Assembly (NCBI GenBank): GCA_903928895.1
Contig: CAIYSR010000186.1
Span: 1-55,072, forward strand
Origin: an uncultured Rhodospirillales bacterium
Lineage (GTDB): Bacteria; Pseudomonadota; Alphaproteobacteria; Acetobacterales; Acetobacteraceae
Direction: 5' to 3'
DNA length: 55,072 bases
The notes below the pieces were generated by a model. The model searched no databases, was not told the origin of the DNA, and saw nothing but the letters and a program-made list of their open reading frames with translations. A program made the position numbers and the translations under genes. Of the stretch, positions 15,318-23,274 are shown in pieces (the stretch's first letter is position 1; each line of letters opens with the position of its first letter).

Positions 15318-15686
15318 TCCGGCTTGGCCGGTAGCGCCGTCAGGCGCAGGCTTCCTGCGGTTTTCAGAGTGGACCTGTTGACCGGCTCGACGGCTGTGAG
15401 GCCGAAAATCGCTCTCCGAGGGCGGTTTCTCTCCGGACCTGTGGACTGGGGTGATCCACTACGGTGCAAGATTTCTATTGTTTTCAATCATATAAACCTG
15501 ATGACCGTCTGATGACTTCGGCGGCTTTTTTCGGTCGATTGAAGCGGGGCACGAATAGTCGCGCCGCACACTCATGCCGCAGTTCTTGAATCGCGCGAAC
15601 CCCCTCTGAGGCCTGAATCAGTTCGCGATCGGCGGCGCAGATCTTCCCGCTCTAAAGGGGGGGTCGCTCTCGAGGAGTCCGCCCCT
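15318..15686. other. Intergenic stretch without a supported gene
   Basis: About 370 bases between the tRNA repeat and the truncated enolase-family start. Short open frames exist on both strands, but none has a family I recognise or a ribosome site. The GC content falls around 15470-15560. Confidence 0.5.
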
Positions 15687-15782
15687 ATGAAAATCATCGT
15701 GCTCGAAACCATCCAGGTCGGCGAATATGCCCCATACAGGCGTTCCAAGGCCCGCGAACCGCTGGCTCGTCATACGCGCTGA
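15687..15782 (+). pseudogene. 5' fragment of an enolase/mandelate-racemase superfamily gene
   Basis: An ATG preceded by GAGGAG starts MKIIVLETIQVGEYAP, the beta-strand opening of the N-terminal capping domain of sugar-acid dehydratases and lactone cycloisomerases in this superfamily. The frame then becomes unrelated (YRRSKAREPLARHTR) and stops after 31 residues. The remaining 350 or so codons of a normal gene are missing. It sits next to the cupin/LacI/ABC locus and may once have belonged to it. Confidence 0.55.
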
Positions 15783-15928
15783 ACGTTCCGTTTCACGCCT
15801 AAATGATCGTCATGCTCGTGAGCGCCCAACGCGCATTTAGTCGGCTGCTGAGGCGCAGGGGCTCGATCCCGACCGCCTGCGCACCCTGCAGAAGGTAACG
15901 CGGACAATCCGACAATGATACGATATAA

Positions 15929-16291
15929 CTATAATCTCCCGTAATCATCGGCCAACCGCTCGATGTCGTTCTCATCGAGGGTGGCGCCGGTCTGGACCTC
16001 GATGAATACCACATCCTCGGCGCCGCGATTGGCGACCCGATGGGTCTTGAACCGCGCGACCTGCACGCATTCGCCTGGCCCGGCGCTGAAGATGTCATCG
16101 CCCAGCGTGACCTCGGCCACTCCGGCCACCATTGTCCAGACCTCGGCGCGATGCCGGTGCCGTTGCAGCGACAGCACGCCGCCGGGCCTTACGGTGATGC
16201 GCTTGATCGCATAGCCGGGACCGGTGTCGAGCACCGTCCAGGCACCCCAGGGTCGCTCTGCGCTGGCACCCGCGGTATAGAGGTTTTGCAT
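15929..16291 (-). CDS. Cupin, phosphomannose-isomerase type II-like
   Basis: A 120-residue single cupin domain. Residues GAWTVLDTGPGYAIKRITVRPG, SLQRHRHRAEVWTMVAG, AGPGECVQVARFKTHRVAN and DVVFIEVQTG follow the C-terminal domain of mannose-6-phosphate isomerase/GDP-mannose pyrophosphorylase. The metal-binding set would be the His/His/Glu of RHRHRAEVW and the His of THRVAN. The start at 16291 is chosen because the upstream extension would run through the LacI promoter. It is divergent from the LacI gene and near a candidate operator, so it is probably part of the same sugar regulon. Isomerase or sugar-binding activity is inferred. Confidence 0.82.
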   Translation of the reverse strand: MQNLYTAGASAERPWGAWTVLDTGPGYAIKRITVRPGGVLSLQRHRHRAEVWTMVAGVAEVTLGDDIFSAGPGECVQVARFKTHRVANRGAEDVVFIEVQTGATLDENDIERLADDYGRL

Positions 16292-16314
16292 GGCGTCCCC
16301 GCTGTTCTTGACTC

Positions 16315-16332
16315 CCAAATCGATTGGGAATA
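16315..16332. promoter_or_regulatory. Candidate LacI-family operator
   Basis: CCCAAATCGATTGGGAAT contains a near-perfect palindrome around TCGA (CCCAA / TTGGG). It lies between the divergent cupin and LacI genes, with a related half-site AAACGATTTGG about 20 bases further on. LacI-family operators are palindromes with a central CG, and autoregulation from such a position is usual. No binding data support it. Confidence 0.45.
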
Positions 16333-16373
16333 CCGAATTCATCATAGAAAAACGATTTGGAACGTCCACTCCT

Positions 16374-17429
16374 TTGTCACTCTCCCGTATCGCTGCCGCT
16401 CTCGGCCTGTCCGTCACCACCGTCTCGCGTGCCCTCGCGGGGTATGACGACGTGGCCGCGACCACCCGCGCGCGGGTGGAGGTGGAGGCTCGGCGGATCG
16501 ACTACCGCCCCAATGTCGCCGCTCGGAGGCTGCGCCGCGGACGGGCCGAGGCGGTGGGCATGGTGCTGCCGGTGGGGGCCGGCCAGTTTGACGATCCGTT
16601 CTTCATTCGTATGCTCTCGGCGGTCGGCCCAGCGCTCGAAGCGGCCCGGCTTGACCTTCTCGTGACCACCGCACGCCCCGGCACGGACGAAATCCGCGCC
16701 TACCGCAAACTGGTCGAGAGCCGCAAGGTCGACGGCATCCTGCTGGCCCGCACCCGCTGCCACGACGAGCGGATCGCCTATCTGCTCGACCAGGACTTCC
16801 CCTTCGTCGCCCATGGCCGCGCCCTCGAGCCCCGCCCCTTCGCCTTCGTCGACATCGACGGTGAGGCCGCCTGCCGCGAAGCCACCGAGCGCCTGGTCGC
16901 CTTCGGCCACACCCGCATCGCCCTCATCAACGCCCGCCCCGCCTATATGTTCGCCGCCCACCGCCGCGCCGGCTGGCGGGCCGCCCTGGGCGGCGACGGT
17001 CCCTTGCGCGAAGTCGAACCCTCCGAGGAAAACGGCTTCCTCGCCATGCAGGACCTCCTCGCCACCGACCGACCGACCGCGGTGCTCTGCGCCACCGACC
17101 GCATCGCCGTCGGTGCGCTGCACGCCCTCACCGCCGCCGGCCTGCGCGCCGGGCGCGACATCTCGGTGATCGGCTATGATGACCTTCCGCTCGCCACCTA
17201 CACCGACCCGCCGCTCACCACGATCGCCCAGCCCATCGAGCGCGCCGGGCGGCGCATGGTCGAGATGCTGCTCGCCCGCATCGCCGGCGCGCCCGCCACC
17301 GGCCTCCAGGAAATCTGGCCGGCCCGCCTGATCGCACGGGCCTCCGACGGGCCGATCGCCTTGAATCTCCAATCAAGAAACCACCAGGGAGTACCCCCCC
17401 ATGTCTCGATCGCGCATCCTCACCCTTAG
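16374..17429 (+). CDS. LacI-family transcriptional regulator
   Basis: A protein of about 351 residues. The N-terminal helix-turn-helix reads SRIAAALGLSVTTVSRALAGYDDV, followed by the hinge RARVEVEARRIDYRPNVAARRLRRGR. A periplasmic-binding-protein-like effector domain runs to the end, with ALINARPAYMFAAHRRAGW, AVLCATDRIAVGALHAL and SVIGYDDLPLATYTDPPLTT. A TTG at 16374 is the start closest to the usual LacI N-terminus; the frame is open back to an ATG at 16290. Its last 29 bases overlap the solute-binding protein gene. It probably represses the downstream importer and hydrolase until a sugar or glycoside ligand binds. Confidence 0.9.
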   Translation: MSLSRIAAALGLSVTTVSRALAGYDDVAATTRARVEVEARRIDYRPNVAARRLRRGRAEAVGMVLPVGAGQFDDPFFIRMLSAVGPALEAARLDLLVTTARPGTDEIRAYRKLVESRKVDGILLARTRCHDERIAYLLDQDFPFVAHGRALEPRPFAFVDIDGEAACREATERLVAFGHTRIALINARPAYMFAAHRRAGWRAALGGDGPLREVEPSEENGFLAMQDLLATDRPTAVLCATDRIAVGALHALTAAGLRAGRDISVIGYDDLPLATYTDPPLTTIAQPIERAGRRMVEMLLARIAGAPATGLQEIWPARLIARASDGPIALNLQSRNHQGVPPHVSIAHPHP

Positions 17430-18687
17430 CGGCGCCCTGCTGGCCGCCGCCCTCGCCGCGGCCCCCGCCGTCGCAGCCGATCTGATCTTCTCCTCGGGCG
17501 CCCTCGCCCCGGTGCAGGAGACCCAGAAAATGCGGACCGTCATCCTCAAGGACTACAAGGGCAAGGTCACCTTCCTGCCCGACGAACCCCCGGCCCTGCT
17601 CACCCGGCTGAAGGCCGAAATGCAAGGCGGCGCCCGCGTCACCAGCCTGATCGGCGGCAATGACGGCGATCTCGCGGTCCTCGCCGCCGGCGGCGTGCTC
17701 GCCCCGGTCGACGACGTCGCGGCCAGCCTCGCCAGCCGCGGCTTCGCCCCCGACCTGCTCGCCATGGGCAAGCTCGGCACCGACAAGCAGATGTACATCC
17801 CCTGGATGCAGGCGACCTACTTCATGGTCGCCAACAAGAAGGCCCTGCCCTACCTCCCCGCCGGCGCCGACATCAACGCGCTGACCTTCGAGCAGCTGCG
17901 CGCGTGGGGCGAGGCCGTCCAGAAGGCCACCGGCAAGCGCGTCGTCGGCTTCCCCGCCGGGCCGAACGGCCTGATGCACCGCTTCTTCCAGGGCTTCCTG
18001 CTGCCCTCCTACACCGGCGGCGTGGTCACCACCTTCAAATCCACCGATGCCGAGAAAGCCTGGACCGAATTCGCCGCCCTGTGGAAAACGGTGACGCCGA
18101 ATTCCACCTCGATCAATTTCATGCAGGAAAGCCTGCTGTCCGAGGATGTCTGGATCGGCTTCGACCACGTTGCCCGCCTGCTCAACGCACTCGAGCAGAA
18201 ACCCAATGATTTCGTCGCCTTCCCCGCCCCCTCCGGCCCCAAGGGCCGCGGCTGGATGCCCGTCGTCGTCGGCCTCGGCATCATGAAGGACGCGCCCGAC
18301 GCTGCCGGCGCCAAAGACCTGATCTCCTACCTCACCACCGACACCGTGCAGCTCGTCACCGCCCGCGAGGTTGGCTTCTTCCCCACCGTGCGCGCCACCC
18401 TGCCGCCCGATCTCTCGCCCGGCCTGAAAATGGCGGTCGCCGCCATCCAGGGCACCGGCCAGGCCAAGGACAGCCTCGCCGCCATGCTCCCGGTCGGTCT
18501 CGGCGCCAAGGGCGGCGAGTTCAACAAGGTCTTCCTCGACACCTTCCAGCGCGTCGTGCTGCGCGGCGAACCCGTCAAGGACGTGCTGGCCCGCCAAGGC
18601 GAGACACTGCAGCGGATCATGACCGAAGCCAACGCGCCCTGCTGGAAGCCCGACCCGGCCAGCACCGGCGCCTGCCAGGTGAAGTGA
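17401..18687 (+). CDS. ABC sugar transporter, extracellular solute-binding protein
   Basis: A 428-residue periplasmic binding protein of the family-1 (maltose/glycerol-phosphate type) group. A clear signal peptide ends near residue 25 (ILTLSGALLAAALAAAPAVAAD). Typical family stretches are TYFMVANKKALPYLPAG, a helix with LRAWGEAVQKATG, and KDLISYLTTDTVQL. GGGAG stands eight bases before the ATG. It begins inside the 3' end of the LacI gene and is followed one base later by the first permease. It probably binds a sugar or glycoside; the hydrolase at the end of the operon suggests a compatible-solute glycoside. Confidence 0.9.
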   Translation: MSRSRILTLSGALLAAALAAAPAVAADLIFSSGALAPVQETQKMRTVILKDYKGKVTFLPDEPPALLTRLKAEMQGGARVTSLIGGNDGDLAVLAAGGVLAPVDDVAASLASRGFAPDLLAMGKLGTDKQMYIPWMQATYFMVANKKALPYLPAGADINALTFEQLRAWGEAVQKATGKRVVGFPAGPNGLMHRFFQGFLLPSYTGGVVTTFKSTDAEKAWTEFAALWKTVTPNSTSINFMQESLLSEDVWIGFDHVARLLNALEQKPNDFVAFPAPSGPKGRGWMPVVVGLGIMKDAPDAAGAKDLISYLTTDTVQLVTAREVGFFPTVRATLPPDLSPGLKMAVAAIQGTGQAKDSLAAMLPVGLGAKGGEFNKVFLDTFQRVVLRGEPVKDVLARQGETLQRIMTEANAPCWKPDPASTGACQVK

Positions 18688-18688
18688 G

Positions 18689-19534
18689 ATGCGCGGGCGC
18701 GCCCTCCCCTATCTGCTGGTCGCGCCCGCCGTCATCTTCCTGACGGTGCTGTTCTTCGTGCCGCTGGTGCAAACCATCGCGCTGGCCTTCGAGACCCGCA
18801 CCGGCTTCGGCCTCGGCAATTTCCTGCGCATGGAAGACGACCTGAATTTCCATGATGCGGTGGTCAACACCTTCCGCTTCGTCGGCCTCGCCGTGCCGCT
18901 GCAACTCGCCGCCGCCATGGGCATGGCCATGATGCTGCGCCACCTCGGCCGCGGACGGGACCTCGTTCTCTGGATCTGGACCATCCCGCTCGGCCTGTCC
19001 GACCTCGCCGCCGGCCTCGTCTGGCTCGCGCTGCTCAATGACCGCGGCTACATCGCCTCCCTGCTGTTTCACCTCGGCCTCGTCGCCGAACCCCAGTCCT
19101 GGCTGACCTACGAAACCCCGATCGCCCTGTTCGCTGCCGTGGTGATCGCCGAGTTCTGGCGCGCCACCGCCATCGTCGTGGTAATCCTCGTCGCCGGCCT
19201 GCAACTGGTGCCCAAGGAATACGCCGAGGCCGCCTCTGTGTTCGGCGCCTCGCCCTGGCGCATCTTCACCCGCATCACCCTGCCGCTGATGAAACCCTCG
19301 ATCCAGTCGGCCCTGATCCTGCGCACCGTGCTCGCCTTCGAGGCCTTCGCCGTGGTGATCGCCATCGGCGGACGGAACTTCCCCGTCCTGGTGAGCGAGG
19401 CCTACAACTGGCAGAACTTCAACCAGGAACCCTCGGTCGCCGCCGCCTACGCGGTGGTGGTGATGTGCCTCTCGCTGCTCGCCACGGTCGTCTGGCTCTG
19501 GCTCCTGAAAACCCCCGCGGAACAACGCGCATGA
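18689..19534 (+). CDS. ABC sugar transporter, permease 1 (MalF-type)
   Basis: A 281-residue inner-membrane permease with six hydrophobic segments. The first is LPYLLVAPAVIFLTVLFFVPLV. The cytoplasmic coupling loop shows the EAA motif, here EYAEAASVFGASPWRIFTRITLPLM. It starts one base after the binding protein stop and overlaps the next permease by four bases. It forms the translocation path together with the product of the next gene. Confidence 0.92.
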   Translation: MRGRALPYLLVAPAVIFLTVLFFVPLVQTIALAFETRTGFGLGNFLRMEDDLNFHDAVVNTFRFVGLAVPLQLAAAMGMAMMLRHLGRGRDLVLWIWTIPLGLSDLAAGLVWLALLNDRGYIASLLFHLGLVAEPQSWLTYETPIALFAAVVIAEFWRATAIVVVILVAGLQLVPKEYAEAASVFGASPWRIFTRITLPLMKPSIQSALILRTVLAFEAFAVVIAIGGRNFPVLVSEAYNWQNFNQEPSVAAAYAVVVMCLSLLATVVWLWLLKTPAEQRA

Positions 19535-20334
19535 GCGGCCGCCGCGCCTTCTATCTCACCGGCGTCGTGGTGATCTGCGCCTGGGTGCTGGTCCCCCTCT
19601 GGCTGCTTGCCGCCAACGCCCTGGGCGGCCAACCCGTCATCGCCGCCTGGCCCAAGCCCTGGTTCCCCGGCGCCCTCTCCTTTGCCACCATGGCCGAATT
19701 CCTTGCCATCGAAGGCGTCTTCCGCGCCATGCTGATCGGCTTCGAAGTCGCCGTCCTCTGCACCCTCTTCTCGGTCGCCCTCGGCCTGCCCGCCGGCTAC
19801 GCCCTCGCGCGCTACACCTTCCGCGGCGCCAACGCCTTCCGCCTCATGGTGCTCCTCACCCGCGCCTTCCCCGTCGGCATCCTCGCCCTCCCGCTCACCG
19901 TGGGCTTCATCCGCCTTGGCCTCTACGACACCCCCCTCGGCATCGCCTTGATGCACACCGCCCTCGCTTTGCCCTTCGCCGTCCTGGTCTCCGCCAGCCT
20001 GTTCCAGGCCATCCCCCGCGAACTCGAAGAAGCCGCCTGGGTCTTCGGCTGCTCCCCCATCCAGGCCGCCTACAAGGTGGTCATGCCGCTCGCACTGCCC
20101 GGCGTCTCCGCCGTCGCCATCTTCGCCTTCGTGATCTCCTGGAACGAAGTCTTCGCCGCCTCCGTCCTTTCCGCCCGCAACCGCACCCTGACCGCCTATC
20201 TCCTGGCCATGCTCTCGGAAAGCCCGCTGACCTACCAATTCGCCGGCGGGCTGCTGCTCATCGTGCCCTCCGTGCTGTTCATCTTCCTGGTGCGGCGGCA
20301 TCTGTTCGCGATGTGGGGGATCGCGAGCCGATGA
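19531..20334 (+). CDS. ABC sugar transporter, permease 2 (MalG-type)
   Basis: A 267-residue inner-membrane permease. The start at 19531 (ATGA overlap with permease 1) gives an N-terminal membrane helix directly. The EAA loop reads RELEEAAWVFGCSPIQAAYKVVMPLALPG, and ISWNEVFAASVL is typical of MalG proteins. It lies upstream of a 271-base gap holding two repeat elements before the ATPase gene, an unusual break in such an operon. Confidence 0.92.
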   Translation: MSGRRAFYLTGVVVICAWVLVPLWLLAANALGGQPVIAAWPKPWFPGALSFATMAEFLAIEGVFRAMLIGFEVAVLCTLFSVALGLPAGYALARYTFRGANAFRLMVLLTRAFPVGILALPLTVGFIRLGLYDTPLGIALMHTALALPFAVLVSASLFQAIPRELEEAAWVFGCSPIQAAYKVVMPLALPGVSAVAIFAFVISWNEVFAASVLSARNRTLTAYLLAMLSESPLTYQFAGGLLLIVPSVLFIFLVRRHLFAMWGIASR

Positions 20335-20350
20335 GGGACCTTCGAATCGA

Positions 20351-20400
20351 GGAAGCAAGGGCTTCTTTTTTGGAAAAAAGAAGCAAAAAACTTTTATCCC
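20351..20400 (-). repeat. Dispersed T/A hairpin repeat, copy C (reverse)
   Basis: Reads GCTTCTTTTTT, GG, AAAAAAGAAGC, then AAAAAACTTTTATCCC. The two arms form a perfect eleven-base hairpin. It starts about 17 bases after the stop of permease 2, within the operon. Confidence 0.65.
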
Positions 20401-20536
20401 TTGTCGAGCGGGGGACCGGCGAAGCCATTCATTCCTGGCTCCACGCAAGATGGCGCCAGGGACCATGGATCAATGCCTGCGGCGCAAGACAAGAACGGCG
20501 TCCTCGCCTGAACGCAAGCCCGACCACCACGCAAAC

Positions 20537-20592
20537 GGATGAAGTTTTTTTGCTTCTTTTTTTACAAAAAAAGAAGCGCTTCCTTCCCTTTC
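20537..20592 (+). repeat. Dispersed T/A hairpin repeat, copy D
   Basis: Reads GGATGAAG, a T7 run, GCTTCTTTTTTT, AC, AAAAAAAGAAGC, GCTTCC. It is the mirror image of copy C, 137 bases away, so the pair resembles the ends of a small inverted-repeat element. It ends about 14 bases before the ATPase start. The interior 20401-20536 has no gene. Confidence 0.65.
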
Positions 20593-20605
20593 CCAAGGTT
20601 CCCCA

Positions 20606-21610
20606 ATGGCCGGCATAACCATCGACGGCGTCCGAAAATCCTTCGGCGCCACCACCGCGCTCGAAGCCGTGAACCTCGAAATCGCCGACCACGAATTCGT
20701 CGCCCTGCTCGGCCCCTCCGGCTGCGGCAAGACCACGCTGCTGCGCATCATCGCCGGCCTCGAAACCCAGACCGCCGGGCGCGTGCTGATCGGCGGGCGC
20801 GACATCTCGGCCCTGCCGCCCCGCGCCCGCGGCCTCGCCATGGTGTTCCAGAACTACGCGGTCTTCCCCCATCTGCGCGTGCGCGAAAACATCGCTTTCG
20901 GCCTGCGCATGCACGGCGCCGACAGCGCCCGCATCGCGCGCCAGGTCACCCGCACCGCCGGCCTGCTGCGCCTGGAGCCGCTGCTCGACCGCTACCCCGC
21001 CCAGCTCTCCGGAGGCCAGCGCCAGCGCGTCGCCGTCGCCCGCGCCTTGGCCGTCGAACCCGCGGTCCTGCTGATGGACGAACCGCTCTCCAATCTCGAC
21101 GCCTTGCTCCGCCTCGACATGCGCGCCGAACTCAAGGAAGTCCTGCGCGAGGCCGGCACCACCACCATCTACGTCACCCACGACCAGACCGAAGCCATGG
21201 GCCTCGCCGACCGCATCGCGGTGCTGCATGCCGGGCGGATCGAGCAGATCGGCACGCCGTCGGAGATCTACCACCACCCCGCCACCCGCTTCGTCGGCGG
21301 CTTCGTCGGCTCGCCGCCGATGAATTTCCTCGCCCGCGACGGCCGACTCCTCGGCATCCGGCCGGAGGACCTCGACATCGTCGCCACCGGCGACGGCCTG
21401 CCCTTCCGCGTCAACGTCGTCGAGCCCCTCGGTGCCCAAACCCTGCTGACCGGCATCGCTGAAGGCCACCTCGTGCGCGTCGCGTTGAACGGCGAGCACC
21501 ACGTGCCCCCCGGCGCCGAACTCCACATCCGCCCCCGCCCCGAGCGCATCCGCTGGATGGATGCCACTACCGGACGGGCCATCCCCCCAGGAACCGAGCC
21601 CAGCCCATGA
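20606..21610 (+). CDS. ABC sugar transporter ATP-binding protein (MalK/UgpC-type)
   Basis: A 334-residue ATPase. Walker A is GPSGCGKT at 36-43, the Q-loop VFQNYAVFPH follows, the signature LSGGQ is at 134-138, Walker B LLMDE at 156-160 and the switch His at 192. The C-terminal third is the OB-type regulatory domain (LGIRPEDLDI). It energises the two permeases upstream. It overlaps the hydrolase gene by four bases. The leading 271 bases with repeats C and D may let it be expressed separately. MalK-type ATPases can be shared, so it could also serve the ATPase-less importer at 27.7-31.0 kb (inference). Confidence 0.93.
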   Translation: MAGITIDGVRKSFGATTALEAVNLEIADHEFVALLGPSGCGKTTLLRIIAGLETQTAGRVLIGGRDISALPPRARGLAMVFQNYAVFPHLRVRENIAFGLRMHGADSARIARQVTRTAGLLRLEPLLDRYPAQLSGGQRQRVAVARALAVEPAVLLMDEPLSNLDALLRLDMRAELKEVLREAGTTTIYVTHDQTEAMGLADRIAVLHAGRIEQIGTPSEIYHHPATRFVGGFVGSPPMNFLARDGRLLGIRPEDLDIVATGDGLPFRVNVVEPLGAQTLLTGIAEGHLVRVALNGEHHVPPGAELHIRPRPERIRWMDATTGRAIPPGTEPSP

Positions 21611-22908
21611 TCAATCCCGACACCCGCGTCGCCGATGCGCAGGCAACCCTGCGCGCCAACGACCGTGGCGGCTATACCGTGCCCAATCCGCGCATCTACC
21701 CGTTCCAGTGGAACTGGGATTCGGCCTTCGTCGCCATGGGCTTCGGCACCTTCGACCTCCCCCGCGCCTTCGACGAAATCGATCTGCTGCTCAAGGGTCA
21801 GTGGGAAAACGGCCTCGTCCCCCACATCGTCTTCCACGCCCCGGCCGACAACTACTTCCCCGGCCCCGCGATCTGGGGCACCAAGCAGGCGGTACCCTCC
21901 TCTGGCATCACCCAGAGCCCCGTTCTCGCCTCGGCGGCGAAACACCTCTGGGACATCACCAAAGGCCAGCCCGAGGCCGAGGCCCGCCTCGCCCGAGTCT
22001 ACCCTGGCCTGGTCCGCTACCACGACTGGTGGCGCAACACCCGCGACCCGCGCGGCACCGGCCTGGTCACCACCCTGCACCCGTGGGAAACCGGCGGCGA
22101 CAACTCCCCCGCCTGGGACCTCCCGCTTGAACGCGTCCCCTCCGAAACCATCACCCAGGTCGTCCGCCGCGACGACAAGGTGGTGGACCCCTCGATGCGC
22201 CCGCTCGCGATCGATTACCAGCGCTACATCCACCTCGTCGACACCTACCGCGAGACGGGCTGGGACCCGGCGCGGATGCTGGCGGTGGCGCCGTTCCGGG
22301 TGGCCGATATCGGCACCAATGCTATCCTGCACCGCGCCGAACTTGACCTCCTCGCCCTCTCCCACCGCTTCGGCACCGCCGACGAGCGCGCCCGCATCGT
22401 TGCCCGGATCCCGCTTATGGGCGCCGCGATCGCCAGGCAATGGGATGCGGTGGACGGGCATTTCTATTCGCGCGACCTGATCTCCAACACCCCCATCAAG
22501 GTCGCGACTTCTGCCGGCTTCCTGCCGCTCTGGGCCGGCATTGCGAGTGCCGCCCAGGTCCATGAGATGGAAGGAACGCTGCGCCGCTGGCTCGGCCAGG
22601 TCGCCTACGCTGTCCCCTCGACCAATCCCGCCGACCCCCGCTACGAGCCGCGGCGCTACTGGCGCGGCCCGATCTGGTCGGTGGTGAACTGGATGATCGC
22701 CGAGGGTTTCGCGAGCTACGGCCGCGACAGCATCGCCACCCGCATCCGCTCCGATACCCGCGCGCTCGTTGAGAAAAACGGATTCTGGGAGTATTTCGAT
22801 CCCCGCGACGGCACCGGCCTCGGCGGCCCCGATTTCTCGTGGACGGCAGCGATCGATCTGCTGCTCACGCCCTCAGCCGAGGCAACGCCTCATGAGGCTA
22901 GTCCCTGA
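21607..22908 (+). CDS. MGH1-type glycoside hydrolase (GH63-like, mannosyl/glucosylglycerate hydrolase-like)
   Basis: A 433-residue soluble alpha/alpha-barrel glycosidase. It shows FQWNWDSAF (34-41), GLVPHIVF, WETGGDNSPAWD (160-171), RRYWRGPIWSVVNWM (349-363) and GFWEYFDPRDG (392-402). In characterised mannosylglycerate and glucosylglycerate hydrolases the acid is the Asp of the DNSPxWD motif (here D165) and the base is the Glu of the EYFDP motif (here E395). Both are present. No signal peptide is seen, so it acts in the cytoplasm on an imported glycoside. The four-base overlap with the ATPase gene ties it to the importer. Substrate is inferred from family. Confidence 0.87.
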   Translation: MINPDTRVADAQATLRANDRGGYTVPNPRIYPFQWNWDSAFVAMGFGTFDLPRAFDEIDLLLKGQWENGLVPHIVFHAPADNYFPGPAIWGTKQAVPSSGITQSPVLASAAKHLWDITKGQPEAEARLARVYPGLVRYHDWWRNTRDPRGTGLVTTLHPWETGGDNSPAWDLPLERVPSETITQVVRRDDKVVDPSMRPLAIDYQRYIHLVDTYRETGWDPARMLAVAPFRVADIGTNAILHRAELDLLALSHRFGTADERARIVARIPLMGAAIARQWDAVDGHFYSRDLISNTPIKVATSAGFLPLWAGIASAAQVHEMEGTLRRWLGQVAYAVPSTNPADPRYEPRRYWRGPIWSVVNWMIAEGFASYGRDSIATRIRSDTRALVEKNGFWEYFDPRDGTGLGGPDFSWTAAIDLLLTPSAEATPHEASP

Positions 22909-23054
22909 CCGAACGGCCCCTCTCATTAACCAGGTGACACGGCATTCTACCTCGCCCTCGGCCGCGTGGACGGAATCGCTGATATGTCCATTTCACTGAT
23001 TCCGGACTCGGATTTTGTTCGAACCACTGCGTGACCGGCATCAAGGAGCTGGGC

Positions 23055-23174
23055 ATGCTGACGGGAATGACGAAGCGGAAGTGGTCGCTCGTGCTGCAAG
23101 TGTTCGATGTGGCGCAATCGAGCCGAGGCGAACCCGGGCATGATGACCGCAAATTCCTGGAGGCGCTCCCCTAA
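23055..23174 (+). pseudogene. IS5-family transposase N-terminal fragment
   Basis: Translation gives WSLVLQVFDVAQSSRGEPGH, then DDRKFLEAL, then a stop, with FTVH and MWRAF continuing beyond it in the same frame. Intact IS5-type transposases read LEALHYFTVHxxxWRAL here. The rest of the element is absent. It fills the middle of the 366-base gap 22909-23274, in which no other gene is visible. Confidence 0.65.
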
Positions 23175-23274
23175 TTCACTGTCCACAGAACAATGTGGCG
23201 CGCCTTCCGAAGATAAAGGCCACCGGGGTTGGTTCACGCACGCGGCTTGTCAGCCCCTCCCAGCAGAGGACGTG

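Noticed and set aside
15783-15928. Possible DDE transposase C-terminal fragment (LDPDRLRTLQKVTRTIR)
   Set aside because: The similarity to transposase tails is short and I cannot name a family; left unassigned.
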